Source: Onchidella celtica (Eukaryota; Mollusca; Gastropoda; Systellommatophora; Onchidiidae). From it: 64,000 nucleotides of DNA. The stretch's first letter is position 1, and each line of letters opens with the position of its first letter. A program made the translations under genes and the position numbers. The notes under the pieces are model-generated. The model was not told where the DNA came from and made no database searches. It worked only from the letters and a program-made list of their open reading frames with translations. Below, in pieces: positions 25,191 to 38,210 of this stretch. The stretch is from NCBI GenBank assembly GCA_963931925.1, contig OZ007573.1:43337624-43401623 (forward strand), in the 5' to 3' direction.

Positions 25191-28100
25191 CAACTTTCCC
25201 TCTTCTTTTCTTTTGTTTTTTTCATCTTCCTTCTTCATTCGAATCATTTATTATCAGCAAAAGGAAGCGTAAAAAGTGTTATGAATCATGTACTGTCCAC
25301 ATGTCTCAAATTCCATTTTGCGGGGGCAAATTCGACAACGTGCGTATTGAAGTTCCAGAGGCAATGAAGCAATATCCGTGTTCTGGTACCCCCAACCTTC
25401 CATGGCACATTTTTCTACAATTTTCTTCTGTGGCCTGGACAGGGTTAAGGAACAATTCGCTTTGGCCCCCCCCCCCCCCCAGGAAGTAATATGACACCTT
25501 TCTCCGGTAAATTAAGCACTTAGCCACCGGGGCAGACAGAACGTTCTGTGAAGTGTGATAATTAAATTTGGTTATTGGTTAGCGACCAATCTGTGTAGGG
25601 GTTTTGAAGGGGGAGGGGGGCTGGCTGGAAGGTAGGGGCGCTAAGTAGTCCTCATATTAAGAATTGAAACTTGGTTCTAATTGAGATGGTTTCCTGGGGG
25701 CCAACAGTCTTAAGCTGAGACTTTCGTGAAACAACGGTCGGCTTGTCGGTTCTAATAACATAATGAGGGAGACAAAGTACTTTTCATTTACAACGAATTA
25801 AAAAAAAACACAGATAGATAGATAAAAGGATAATAAATATAATGAGTGAGCACAATAGGAAAAACAATTCAACAATGGAAAAGATGTCTGAGTTTACATA
25901 CAGATTTTAAGTCGTAAATGGTATTTGTACAGTCAAAGTAGGTCATCCCATGTTGGTCGTGGTTTGAGTTAATATCAGAGTTTAATTTTCAACGTTTTTT
26001 TTTCTTTCTATATTGCTTTTTAGTGCCCTGGTTTTACCATAGAACCATGAAACTTGCAGGGAAGGGACTGGACTGGTGGGCATTCTTTTGCGGTATTACA
26101 TAGACCAGCTGATGGTGTGTGCATTTCGTGTAAATACTGAGGAATGAGCTGTAATGTGGAGTGGCTCACTTTATCTCTGGAGCAACCAAATTATGATCAT
26201 TATTTTAAATTCTGAAGATCAGGACGGATCCAGGTAGTCTAATACTGTCGAAGGCAATACAAACATCAGGTGAAATATTCTGCTGAGTTGTAAAAAAAAT
26301 GACCGTAGATTCTGCACGACAACAAACAGAATTTAATGAAGATGCAAAGAGAAAAACGTTCTGTTTGCGCTGTGCTTTATTCTTTGTTTACTTTCGTATC
26401 TCTGATGGCCAGAAGAATTATTAGTTTAACAAATAATGTATACTCCCGAGAGAAAGATCTGAGCAGATTTTGTTCTATAACTGATGTTGAAAAGTGAATT
26501 TGACACAGATGGGCATATTATATTTTTGTTTCGTACTCCGACAGTATTAAGACAACATTTCAAGAAAAAAAAAATCAGGTTTATAGTTGGCGCCCAGGTT
26601 ACATTTAAAACCAACATTTTACTGATCCCCTGGGGAGGCGTGGCAGATGAAAACAGTTAGTCTATTACAGCAGCCGAGCCAGTAAAAAAAAAGGTAGTCT
26701 AAAATGGCTTGCAGACCAGCCAGTTTGCTTGCAAAAATGAAGTCATATTTCAGACCAGTGAATTATCTGGTTTTCTTTTAGGTAAGATGTGTTTCGAAAC
26801 GTATGATATAATATAATGCGTATTATTTTGTAAACAGAGACTAACGTAATACAGTTAGAATAGAAATCTAAAACAAGTACAATAGATGTAATGGTAATAC
26901 GGAGTATTTTGTTTTTCATGAAACAAAATGTGCTGTCCATAGTTTATTTGCGATTGGGTGAGTCATAATGTTATTGTGAAAGCAAAACCTCGTATCTACA
27001 TGTGTCTTTGAATGAATTTAACGTATACACCAAAAATGAAGTATAACTTTGTGTTTGCCTTAGAAAATAACATTTTTGTTTTGTTTTGTTTTCATAGGTT
27101 TGTCTTTTTCTTCCCTATAAAATGGATCAGTTGTGTTAATTATTGTGAGATTTCACCGAAAGAGAACGTTTTAGTTTTCATGTGTAGCGTATTTCGTCTC
27201 CAATGCAAAGCTTATGCTTGCTTCCGCCGGGTTTTCCAGCATAATTATAATGACATGAGGTGAATGTGATGCCTGACAAAATCGCTCAATGGAGGGTCGC
27301 GATCCATACCAAAGGTGTTGTGTTTTTTTTCTAACTCAAAATAATGATGATGCTTGAAGTATCACATCTAAACCTACGCTGAGCCTCTGATTTCCTGTAC
27401 TATTTCACAGGTAAGGGATGAAACAGACTAAGGGTGTCGGCAGTGAGTAGTGTATTAGTATGATGCATAATTTATGAGCGGCGAGTCACCAGCCATGCGC
27501 CTACACCAGCCCTGGTGTGTTTCACCCCTTAGAGAGGGAAACATCTGGTTCAAAATCCCATTCATAGGAACGACACTCTACCACAGTCTCTCATGGGATC
27601 TGGGTCATACTAGAGCTACTATATAGCTGGTACAGAAATGTGTTTCTGGTCAAATGCTTACGAAGCAATTAATCACCGCTAATGATACAGGACATAATTA
27701 GCACCATTAGTGTTCTGTTCACACCTCTTTGATGTCTTTCATACGTCAAAACACAATGTAAACCCTTATATGAACTTCCGCCATTGTTCATCATCTCATA
27801 ATTACTGCAGAACTGTGGCTTTTGATGTCACGTGACCTTGCGCGGTTTCTGGGACACTCTGAAGTAGTCAAGAGGGTGACTCAGTGCGCCAAAGTAATGC
27901 AGTTGACGTCGTTGGGGTTCTTGTTATTATTGTTGTTGTTGTCGTTGCCATTTGTCTAAGGACGCTGTTGTTGCTGGCATTAGTACACCTATTGAGGTCC
28001 ACGTGACTCTGTTGACTTCTTGAGGCTTTGGATATTGCTGTTGTTGTTGTTGTTGCTGCTGCTGTTGTTTTGGTGAAGATGGTAATTTGTTGGTGAGGTC

Positions 28101-29755
28101 GGAATAACTCGCTTGACTTTGGGGTTCTTTTACTATTATTCAATAATATTTGTTGTTGTTGCTCCTGCTGACAAGTCGCTGCTGTTATTTTTGTAATGAT
28201 GTCGTTGGTGATCATCTACATCTGATGGTGCCTGATAACGACTTCTGCTGCTCTTCACATTGCTGTTTAATTCCCGCCAATTCCCAGGTTCAAAATTCGT
28301 AAAAGCATTTCATCGATATTTCAGCTTAGTTTGAGAATTGATAGATTTTTTTCCCCATAAATCTAACAACATAATGATTATTATTTATAATGGTGTAATA
28401 ATATCAGTTTCCCACTTTGGGTGTTTTTTTTTTTGTGGTCTTTATCACATCCCCCAGGTCTAAGGTCGCAGAGGAGCGGCCAGCTCCGCCAGTCCGCTCC
28501 CCCCCCCCTCCCTCCACCTCTGACCAAAATAACCATACGGACTGTCCTTAGTCAGACAAACAAGAGAACAGGTTTGGTTGTTAGTTATGTTTCGGCCTTT
28601 GTCAGTTGCGTTTCGGGCTTCAAAGAATGCGCCACTTTTTTATTTTGCTGTAGTGAATAAATTTGTAGGAGAATAAAAATTTTAAAGTGAGTTATTTGAA
28701 ACTGGTGTGTTCGTTTTATTTCGTTCCTAATACTTTAACCCTCTCACACATCAAAATGGCTCGTCAAATTTTGTATAATTTTATATGAAACTGATTCTAT
28801 TCCTACATATTGTAATCTAAATTACGTTGAAACCCATTTGCGCCCGGAAAACCATCATGAACTTTTAATAATTATGTCACAGACATGTACAGCACCACAA
28901 TACAATTTGCAAAGGTGGCATTACGTCGTTGAATACAGCCAGTCCTTTATCGTACTTGTTTCTCTATCAGATCCAGACTTGGCTGTCCGTTGTACTTAAT
29001 TTAGGCCTATGTTTTATTTCTCCCATGTTCCTGTACTTTATATTCCCCAGTCCCATTCACAACAGTTCTTCAATCGTGCAATCTGCGAACACATGGAATA
29101 AAAGTGATTTATGTCGCTATAACGGAGGCCTCGGTCGCTATATACCCCATGCTGCTATCTCTCAAATGGGGTAATTCCCTGTGGCTTATAACAGTTCTAT
29201 TGCTCACAATATTGCATATAATGGCGTCTAACGAATCAGACTAGAACCTCTGTGAAGATATGATTCGTTTATGGAGGTATCCACTCTTGTGATTTCATTT
29301 ACTGCTTTCGATTTTTTTTTTGTAAAAACCGGATTTGAGTGTGTGTGTGTTTGGAGGGGGGGGGGGCGTGCCATAAAGGTATTTCTTGGGCCCGGGTGAA
29401 TAAAAGAGGCATTGCGGTTACGAAAGTGCAGCGAAAAACAGTTTTCAGTTTTCTCGTACCGCTCTGTTCTTCTCCTCAATGTTTGTCGTTATCGTATAGC
29501 TTTGTGTAGGCGTACTGAGTGTTTAGCTGACGGGCGCAATTGAAGGGTTTACTTGCTTTGTCATCCTTCTGTTGTCTCTACAATGGTGTCGTCTTGACCT
29601 TTATTTTTATACTAAGTAACTGTAGCTATGACAGAGAATGTGTTGTTGGAACTTTATTTGGATTGGATTCAGGTTTCCATAATTTGACTATTCATGCTGG
29701 CACAAACTACCGTGTTGAGATGTGCCTTAAAAACAGACCCCGTCTTGCATTTCGA
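25191..29755. other. Unassigned non-coding sequence
   Basis: No gene recognised. Notable points are a 15-C run at 25,466-25,480, a (GTT)n/(GCT)n-rich patch at about 27,920-28,190 (open on minus as Gln/Thr-rich repeats), a C-run near 28,499-28,508 and a G-run near 29,356-29,367. Confidence 0.45.
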
Positions 29756-29759
29756 TCTG

Positions 29760-29800
29760 CGCTACTCTCTTTCTCTCTATTTTCTCTCTTTCTCTCTCTA

Positions 29801-29856
<56 letters not shown>

Positions 29857-29942
29857 CTCTTTCTCTTTTCTCTCTCTCTCTCTCTTTCTCTCTTTCTCTC
29901 TCTCTCTCCCTCCCTCCCTCTTTCTTTCTCTCTTTCTGTCCC
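29760..29942. repeat. (TC)n microsatellite
   Basis: A pure (TC)n run at about 29,804-29,849 inside a longer CT-rich tract. The 174-codon plus-strand frame across it has no other content and is an artefact. Confidence 0.95.
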
Positions 29943-30060
29943 GGCGTCAGATGACCTCTTATATTATGATAATTATACGAATTTGTTTGTTGAGAATGCT
30001 GTATTATCGACCTCTCCAACATTTTCTTCCGATAGAATTTGACCTGTACACTAGACAGTC

Positions 30061-30415
30061 TTAACTTTCAAGCCGTCTGTTCCGATGTCTATTAAAGTCC
30101 TTTTCAATGCTTAATGTGAAAACAGTGCCAAATTTGTGACCACATGTAGGAGACAGTTTACTGTCAACAAAGTCATTAATCATAGATATATAACTGCACA
30201 CCCTGTCATTCAGGACTGCTTCAACCAGGAATTTGGCTGAATGCTCAGGTCGCTGAGGTCCCATCTTCAGTGTTAGATCTTTGGTGACGTGATTCATTAG
30301 ACTTTCAAACCACCAAGCTAAAGGTAGGGTGTGTTGGTTTGTTGTAATTCTCGATAATGATTCATGTTTCCACCAATAGACCAAATCGTCACTGTTCCCT
30401 AATACTGTAGTAAGT
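30061..30415 (-). CDS. Candidate terminal coding exon, unrecognised protein
   Basis: A minus-strand frame stays open for about 118 codons and ends in TAA at 30,061-30,063. It lies outside the simple repeats, and its translation is compositionally balanced, with segments such as DDLVYWWKHESLSRI, LPLAWWFESLMNH and FLVEAVLNDRVCSYISMIND. There is no ATG near the open end. The frame begins just after a TAG, and a possible splice acceptor (a TTTTTTTGCTTCTC tract, then CTTACTACAG) precedes it, so it would be an internal start of a last exon. I do not recognise the family and assign no function. It may be a real exon, a gene fragment or a transposase remnant. No poly(A) signal is obvious close downstream. 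Confidence 0.3.
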
Positions 30416-30419
30416 GGTT

Positions 30420-32910
30420 TTGTCTACTTTTCATGAGAAGCAAAAAAATTGAAACTGTTTTATTTTAGCACAACTGGACTAGTGACGAGCACTGTTTGAA
30501 AATTTGCTATTCGATCATTTTTTGGCTTAGGAGCCTAGAACCAAGATCATTATTTTGATGCGGCTATGAACATCAGATATCTAACAATCGATTTTTCGAA
30601 TTTGAGTTGCTACAGTCTTTGGGAACTGTGGCGGAATGTACTCGCTTATTCTGAAGTTTGTGTCTTCTTCTTCTTGGTCTTCGCTGAACTCAAAACCACT
30701 CGTAAACCCATGTTGTTTTATCGCATAATAATTATGTCCACTTAAAATATTTATGTACACAATTTATTGAAGTATTGCTTTAATTACAATCAAGCATTGC
30801 GATGAGAATAAATATGTGCCAGATTTGACAATCATACAATGAATGAACCATAGTTTTGTGCCGTTTATTTTGTGATTTAAAAAAAAAAAAAAAGGAAACA
30901 GTGTATGTTTAAGCTATATTTAAAATCCGCCAGGTTTCCTCTATAGTCCTTAACGACACAACAAAACACTTCAAAAATATTTGTCTTCTACTTGTCAGGC
31001 AGTGAAAAATAACTATGTTCTGTGCGTGGTACATGCGGCATGCATTCTTTTGGTTAAGTACCTCATTGTCGCTTGGTAAAAGGACAAGTCACTATGTCTA
31101 ATGCAAAGCAAGATGAATGCATTGTAGTTCGTACGAAAGTTTTGTTGGAGCAAAAGTAGCCCCGTCAAAACAGAATGGTTAGGCGTGGGATACTTTGTCA
31201 TTGTAGAAATGTTTTTATTCTCTGCCCTGGTGCGCTTTAGGAAGCCACTTTGTCTGTGTGTGTTCCGTATCTAATAGCCTGTGTAAACAAAACAAGGATT
31301 GCGCTGTCGCCAGCTGCAACAAAATACTGTAATGGCATTCTGTTTAGCCAGTTAAGTGTTTGAAAGATCATATTTATCATCATGTGAATGATATGGCAGT
31401 TATTTATATAATTACGATTGATTGATCCATCGACTGATTTAAAGCGTGGTAGATAAAGTGGCATAAACGTCTATTGTGAGATTTTCTTCCTTTTCTTTGT
31501 CTTCATCCTTCTTCTTCTTCTTTTCTTTTCTTGTCCTTCTGGTAGTTGCAGTAGAAGTGTTATCTGAAGGCATGTGGCAGGTGCGTGTTTAAAATTATGG
31601 CGTGCATTTCCTAATGATACTCTTGATTTGCTGTCAATGACACTACTAAGACAAGCACAAGTGGTTGGTGCCTGAAAATGTGGCCAGACAGGTAATGTAG
31701 ATTCAACATCTGGAAAGTTACATCTCCAGATCTGGGAGTCATCAATATGCGATATATATATAGTCTAACATTTAACACCTGCGTCTCAAGATGGGGATCT
31801 CTGTAGGCCAGGATCTCTTAACTTGTAGTCATGGATACCACACGTTCTTCATGTTAACTCTTGACTGCCTTTACCGCCACAAGGCAAGAAAAGTCTTTTG
31901 GTCTATCCCGTAGTCCGGCTGACTGTTTTGGGCTTGACAACCAGTTTCCTCCTCCCCTTTCGGCCCTCGACACTCTTGCGGACTCACTGAGCCTCGTGCT
32001 GCCCACTCTGTGATTAAGTCTTCCTACATCTTTCTCGTCTGTCTCTCCTTGCTACGTGTATTGTGCCTTGCAGGACTATTTTGTGCAGCGAGAAAGAAAA
32101 ACAAAACGGTAAAAAATGTTTTGGCTTCAAATGTTTCCGCTAAGGTAGAAATACCTTGACATTGTCCCATCATCTCTAATCACTTCCCTCTTGCTCCACA
32201 GGCCGGAAAAAGATGAATTTCCAACTTTATCAGCGAAAGATTTGTGTATGATTCATTGTTTATTAATACATTCAATTCCGCCACACACGTCGAAAGAGAT
32301 TAGATTTTCAGCTCCATTAAAGGAATATTTGGGCACGTTTACGTCTCTCTTCTTCTTTCATACGCCGCAGACCTATGACTCACTGTTGTTTAAGGTTAGA
32401 GCAGTACAGTTCATTAAAAAAGACCCGTAAGCTCAAAGGGTGAATAAATTTAATCTCTAATTTTTTACAGGAATTGTCAACATTGTCTAGTCTGGCGTAT
32501 AGAGCAACCGGTCTCTGAAAATCCGCTTTTGTGATTTGCCTTTAAGCTAAACAAATACTGTTTATGTAAAATAAATTTAGTCATTATTCCAGTGTCGGCG
32601 ACTTGTGAGGTTCGATTTATAAAAAGGACAAAAGAGAACTGCAGTTGTCAAGTCTGCGCTTTAAAATCCACACCCTGAAAACTGTTTTACAATGTGTATT
32701 GGAATGTCTGTCGGGATCTCTGAGTCAATTCATTTTGACAGAGAGTTCGGTGGATGATAAATTATGATTTTATCTGAGATATCTCGGTTTGATGCCACCC
32801 AAAGCCTCAAAGGCGACTTTGCTAGATCCGTAACTGTTCCCTTAAGCCACTGTTAGATTGGCTCCTTTCTAACCTCTTTTTCCACCATGTATCGAAGATA
32901 AGTAAACCTA
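30420..32910. other. Unassigned non-coding sequence
   Basis: No gene recognised. A poly-A run lies near 30,879-30,893. The rest is ordinary single-copy-looking DNA. Confidence 0.45.
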
Positions 32911-32915
32911 CTTTC

Positions 32916-33060
32916 CAGAGCCGTCTTAACTCATGGGCTCAGAAGGCTTTTGCCCAGGAGCCCCAAGGTATTGGGGGGGGGGGGGGGGAGGGTGCCTGCA
33001 AATTTATGAGTCGTTGCATAGGGGGTGGCCGCAGCCTATAGGCCCATTGTGAATGACGTC
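32916..33060. mobile_element. Partial hAT-like element, CAGAGCCGTCTTAAC end
   Basis: The end CAGAGCCGTCTTAAC at 32,916 matches the complemented right end of the element at 63,008-63,161 (CAGAGCCGTCTTGACG). It is followed by the family feature CTTTTGCCCAGGAGCCCC and a 16-G run at 32,973-32,988. A matching opposite end was not found, so the copy is truncated or decayed. The right boundary is approximate. Confidence 0.5.
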
Positions 33061-34080
33061 ATAGAGTGTTTTTTTGTTTGTTCTTCCGACACCCAAGAAT
33101 GCCGATGGATCAGCTGATGAGTGTAACTTCGAGATATGTCTAAGCGGTTAAAATGCCTGCTGGTTGCATTGCAGTTGACTGTTATGACAGGGGTGGAATA
33201 TGCATGTACACACGTGTCATTGTTTACTGTATAGAACTACTTTTAGCTCGCCGTCGGTTGGTTCACGACGCCTCAAGTGCTGGCAGTGCAAACCAGCTAA
33301 CGAATCAAAATCAGTGCTACCATCGCCATGGTTATACGTCGGTCCTTACAGCAATGGTGGCCGATATGCGCAATGGACCTATCGCTTTGCTCAGGAGCCC
33401 AGAATGACGTCAAGACCGCCCTGCTTCTTTCTTTACAGCTCTAAAGCGTTGGACCAGCAACGTAAGGCGTTTTGTCACGTCAAAACGGGGTTGGCCCTAA
33501 CTGCCAACAAACTAAATTTTTACTTTTGTGACTTACTGTAACTGTTTACTGCTGGGACGAGTAATTCTGAAATTTAGGACCAGCAGGCTCTTCATTCTAA
33601 AGACAAATTATGTGTTTGGTTAAAAGATGGCGCCTTTCCGTTGTGGATAGTCGGGGAATATGCTGTATCTGAGAGATCTCGTTAGCTCGTGGTCGCAAGT
33701 ATCAGTAGTTTTAAGATTCTGTGGTTGCATTGAATTAGGACCCGCCATCTGTTTTTGTGGCTCCTTTTTCGGATAATGCTAGATGCGGTGGTTAGAACAC
33801 GATTGTAGAGGGAATGTAAGAGAACTATCACGCATCACGTATTTATTATACCCGAAAATGAGATTCCATGACGATTCATTGCTTTCAGCCGAGGAATCTT
33901 TAGTAGCTGATGACAAAATGGAGGTTTTTGTCCGTCGTTAAGTGTCAGTCACAACAGGTCAGATGACATTATAGTTTGAGAACCAGTTGAATGAACTCAC
34001 TAAGAAGATTAAAAATGTTAATAATAATTATGTTTCGGAGAAATTAGCATGAGCACATGCTTGGTCTGTAAAACAGTGTT
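33061..34080. other. Unassigned non-coding sequence
   Basis: No gene recognised. Overlapping open frames (84 and 113 codons) show no domains. Confidence 0.4.
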
Positions 34081-34114
34081 GTGTCTGTTAAGTCATGTAT
34101 GCTGTCTGACTGTG

Positions 34115-34330
34115 TTCATCCTGTGTGTGTAGTGTGTGTATGTGTGTGTATGTCAGTGTGTATGGTATGCGTGTGTGTGTATGTGTGTATATGTAAGTGT
34201 GTAGTGTGTACTAGATTATGTGAACGTGTATGTGAGTGTGTAATAAGTGTGTGTGTGTGTGTGTGTGTGTAAATGAGTGTGTATGATTATATGCGTGCAT
34301 GATTGTGTGCGTGCATGCGTGCTTGGAGGC
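34115..34330. repeat. (GT)n-rich tract
   Basis: Interrupted GTGTGT/TATGTG repeats with the longest pure run at about 34,248-34,270. The Cys/Val-rich plus-strand frame is an artefact of the repeat. Confidence 0.9.
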
Positions 34331-34570
34331 AGGTCCATAACTATGTGTATGCCAGTTATCATTTGATGGGCGACACGACCATGAAAATGACCCAAAAGTC
34401 TTAAGTTAAAGCACTTGACACATTTACTGTATGACTGTCACAAGTGTGTGAATAATCCCGAAGCCTTGCTACAGTTTGTTGTTATCATACTTAATGTCAT
34501 TAGTCATGCAGATATTGTTTTCTCGAGTTTTCTATCTCTGTCTTCCTATCTCGTAAGGTTTAGTCTGTAA

Positions 34571-34767
34571 CAATGGCTTTCAACATAGGCGGTCCCCCAG
34601 GGTAGAGGCCGATTTTGATTTCTGGAGCTGGGGTGGGGGAGGCTAAAGCAAAGAAAAGGGCAACAAGGGGGCGAAAACGACAGGGTGGGGTGGGGGGGGG
34701 GGAGGGGGCAAGACAGAAAATTTTGAGCCTAAGAGGGCGATTGTCTGAAAAAGGTTGAGAACCACTC
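34571..34767. mobile_element. hAT-like MITE, 197 bp
   Basis: Ends CAATGGCTTTCAAC (left) and GGTTGAGAACCACTC (right), an imperfect inverted repeat of the CAGTGGTTCTCAACC type. The flanking repeats are GTCTGTAA (34,563-34,570) and GTCTGTAG (34,768-34,775), 7 of 8 identical. The interior includes G-rich sequence near 34,685-34,707. It is non-coding. Confidence 0.7.
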
Positions 34768-34949
34768 GTCTGTAGTTATGTAACACGTCAGAGCTCGCAA
34801 TGGCACGGTATGTTTTCTGTACGTATATGAATAGATGCAATTCTGAATTTGGGAAAGTGGCTCTTGTTTGATATTAACCAGGAAACATTTTACTGCGTGG
34901 GCAAGTCTGATTTGTAAATTAACGAGAACCAGCATACTTGATCCTTTAT

Positions 34950-35135
34950 TTAATGGTGCCGTCACGATGTGGCAAAAAGAAAAACGTGTATGTAGCAAAG
35001 CTTCGGGTAAGAAATAATACAAAAACGGTTCAATCAGACGCAAAAATGATAACTTAAGCAAGGCTTTTTCTTTTCGCCACATTTTGGCTTTGATTCAAGC
35101 CTTGCTGCGCCCCTCAGATTTTCTGGGGTTTTTTT
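34950..35135. repeat. GCAAAGC fold-back dispersed repeat, copy 1
   Basis: Shares GGCAAAAAG..GTAGCAAAGCTTCGGGTAAGAAATAATAC and the closing CAAGCCTTGCTGCG..CAGATTTTCTGG block with the copy at 60,785-60,990. The inner parts of the two ends are complementary to each other (GGCAAAAAG against CTTTTTCTTTTCGCC), so the unit is fold-back. It is non-coding. Confidence 0.6.
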
Positions 35136-35854
35136 TAGGTAATATTTTGTTCGTTTGATAAACTCACTTGTCAGCTGCTTATATTTTCAACCATAGTGTT
35201 CTCTAAATTTAGTGATTGACAACGAGCTATCTCTACCTCCCAACAGAACAACTAACAACTTATCATTTACTTGAGTTGATAACACATGATGTACGTTTCA
35301 TTTGATTAACCTGTTTACTTTTGTTTATCTAGAAATGTCTAGTGGATTGTTTATTTATGTAACGCTTATAATAATGATTGTGGGTCGATCATATTTCAGC
35401 CCCGATTCTGACAACCAAGCTATCTTTAAGCACGGCAACGGCTGACCTTTTGAGCGTTTACAGGGCATCTGTTTGTCTACCATCCTGACAGGCTGTCTGT
35501 TATCTGCGTGTGTATTGATGATATTTCTGTATCTGTGTCTGTTTAGGACCAAGGAGGTGGGCTTTTTTGTTAGGGGTGGGGGCGGTGCTTCCGAATGTGA
35601 GACGAAAGCCGAACCAAACGCCTGGTAATGTGGGTTGCTTGACTGCTAATAAGAGCGCCAATGTGCATCAGGTTAGACTGCCGCTAGTGGGAGCTCAAAT
35701 GTCAAAGGTTAACATTTCAATGATATGCTCACCCACTGCGTCTCCAAATTATCGTATCCATCCTGGCACTTTCATCTTTCACTATCCTTTCCAACTTCCA
35801 AAATTATTCATGAACGAGTGTTTATTACACCCTGGCTTGCCATGGACAAACCTG

Positions 35855-35897
<43 letters not shown>

Positions 35898-36223
35898 AAC
35901 TTATTTCGAAAATACGTTCATGCTTTGCAAAATGGTATCAGGTCGCGACCAGCCTTTACTAACTAATTTATTTCGTTCCAGAGGATCACCATTTGCAATG
36001 AAAATAATACCCAAAACACGGATATTTAAACAAACTACTGATGACCAGATTCGATGCCTTCTGATGCGGCTGCTCACTAGATTACCCTGATTGACCCCAA
36101 CACCTTTAGGATACCACTCACATTCACGTATTACATAATATAGTATAATGTTATCATTGACCTATAGTTTGGTCAGTGTATGTAACGCCAGTGTTATTGT
36201 TTTTCAGGTCATTTTCTTAGAAG
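35136..36223. other. Unassigned non-coding sequence with a (TC)n run
   Basis: No gene recognised. A C-run followed by (CT)n lies at about 35,855-35,896. Confidence 0.5.
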
Positions 36224-36566
36224 TTTCGCTGCTCTGGGCATTTACACTTCACTTTTCTTGTTTTCATTTTTCTTGTTAATGTTTCTGTGGTAGGGAATTT
36301 TTTTTTTTTTTTTTTGCCCTTTTAGGCCTTCTCTTCTCGATTTCCAACTGCCAGGGCATCTTTACCCTGCGTAACGTGCAGACGGGCCTTCCGAGTTTTT
36401 CATCCGTATCCGAGAAGACTAAGTGCTCGATCCTATCTACCATAGGATGAGGGACAGGAAAATTTTCCTGCAAAATTCGAACAAGCCTGCACCGCCTGGC
36501 AGTCGAACCCGGTGCCGTCGGCATGAGAGGCGGGCACCTGGTCTCTAGACCACCGTGTCCGCGCCA
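36224..36566 (-). mobile_element. tRNA-derived SINE, copy 2
   Basis: About 343 bp, homologous along its length with 5,147-5,490. On the minus strand the head reads GTGGTCTAGAGACCAGGTG (box-A-like), then CGGGTTCGACTGCC (box B, about 36,498-36,511). The body contains GGAAATCGAGAAGAGAAGGC, then a poly-A stretch (poly-T on plus at about 36,299-36,315). The tail is GTGTAAATGCCCAGAGCAGCG. The Pol III boxes are better preserved here than in copy 1. Confidence 0.7.
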
Positions 36567-36569
36567 GTC

Positions 36570-38190
36570 TTATTGAATATAAACCTGTTTTATAAGTATC
36601 GTTTTGCTGCTTCTGTCTAGCGTTAAATTAATTTGCCTTTTTTTTTTAAAACCCAGTTTTGAGTAACTATTTTTGTCCCACCCTTATCGTCGTGTCTTCT
36701 TCGTCTCTTTGTATATTTGCCGTCGGGCATAGTGGTCTGATCGCTAGCAAAGCAACTTTTAACCTTAAAACACAACAACTAAGCAACCACGTCAACGCCA
36801 GCAGCAGCAGCAACAACATTCTCTACGTTACAAGTGCCTTGTTAAACCAACCAATTAATTCCAAAACAGAATTTGTCACGGACACAACTTGGTCAAAGAA
36901 CGATGTTTGTAAAAATGCCAACACCAGAAAATTGGGTTTGTACATTTGTACTCTAGATACCAGTAGTACATTTTCCTTTGGGAATCAGCAGACCTTTTGA
37001 TTAGCAGTGGCGGCGCGTGCTGGCCAGACGGATGTCTGGGAGGTTCGTTAGCGGCTATTTGCTTCAGGGTGATGCTCAGAACAAAGGGAATGGCTGGCTG
37101 ATAAAAAACACCCTGTTAGCCGAGTATTGAAATAGCCAGGAACTCTAATGCATATGAAGGCCAATCTGAGAGGATATTACTCAGAGGTTATTATTGATAT
37201 TGGCTGGAATCTGAAAGCTTTTCTAAAGTGATACCGAACTTTTTCTATAATTATTTTTTTCTTTATTTTTTTTGGTTATTGTTGTTGTTATTGTTGGTGC
37301 AGGTGGTGATGTTGGCGGTGGTGGTGGTGGTGGGTTTTTTTTAGGGATGAGGGCAGAGGCTTTGCATTAACTTACGCGGGTAGCCAATATTTGAATGCGT
37401 TAAAAATAACAAATCCATCGAAAAAATTACTTCCCACACATTGAATGTTAATCTTGTTTAAGCTGTTCTTGAATGATCCCAAGTACTTGTATGAGAATGA
37501 GTTTTAAAAAAAAAGAAAGAATGTAAGAAGAAAAAAGGGATGAGACGATTGTAATAGGTACCGACGTGATGAAGAAGTCGTTGGACCAAGTGATAAAAAG
37601 CGCCATAAATGGAGTGGGCCATAAATATTCGAGTGGAAGTTAAGAAAAGCTATCGAAATCATTTGTCATATTAAGTAAATATCTTGCCTGTACTATCATG
37701 GCAAGATTCTGTGAATTGGTCATGGGAATAAGAATACAGGTAATGGATATATATATAGAGGACTTTAACTGGGTCGTCCCCAGACCTTACATTGGATAGT
37801 CCTTACAGTCAGCCAGGAATATATAAAATTATTTATCTACGTACTCTCTTACTTATCTCTTCAATTATCTAATGTATACACTTTAAATTCCTTTACTAAT
37901 CTAGGTACGAACATACCTTTATGGGTAACTATTAATATTTATCAAATTAACCTTTTTCTATTCTTCCAATCATTTATTTATTCACTTATCTCAAATCACT
38001 GAGCCATGCACAGAAGGAATACATTCCAAATCGCAATCTGAGCCAAAATAGCAATGCTAATACTAATAACCATAAAAAGACAGTTAATGTAAAAAGAAAA
38101 AAAAAGGACGAGAGATATTATAATGGGAAGGCGAAAAAGAAGCTGCCGAAGAAGAGGAAACAAAACTATAAAAATCCTAAATAATAGCAT
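36570..38190. other. Unassigned non-coding sequence
   Basis: No gene recognised. A CAGTGGCGGCGCG motif at 37,003 resembles a hAT terminus but has no partner. GGT/GTT-rich sequence lies near 37,290-37,335. A pyrimidine-rich stretch at about 37,950-38,000 could serve as a splice acceptor tract for the candidate exon downstream. Confidence 0.4.
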
Positions 38191-38210
38191 GAACGATAAA
38201 GAAAACGAAC

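Noticed and set aside
24581-25489. 302-codon plus-strand open frame
   Set aside because: It is held open by the 27-bp and 30-bp pyrimidine-rich minisatellites; the flanking parts have no domain and the opposite strand is open too.
27868-28215. Gln/Thr-rich minus-strand frame resembling a transcription-factor activation region
   Set aside because: Arises from GTT/GCT trinucleotide repeats and has no folded domain beside it.
29540-30064. 174-codon plus-strand frame
   Set aside because: More than a third is (TC)n; the ends show no recognisable protein.
33130-33300. tRNA-like A-box (GTCTAAGCGGTTAAAATGCC) suggesting a tRNA gene or SINE head
   Set aside because: No convincing box B at the right distance, and the arms do not pair into a cloverleaf.
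37003-37060. CAGTGGCGGCGCG as a transposon terminus
   Set aside because: No inverted partner or target duplication found; a single short motif is not enough.
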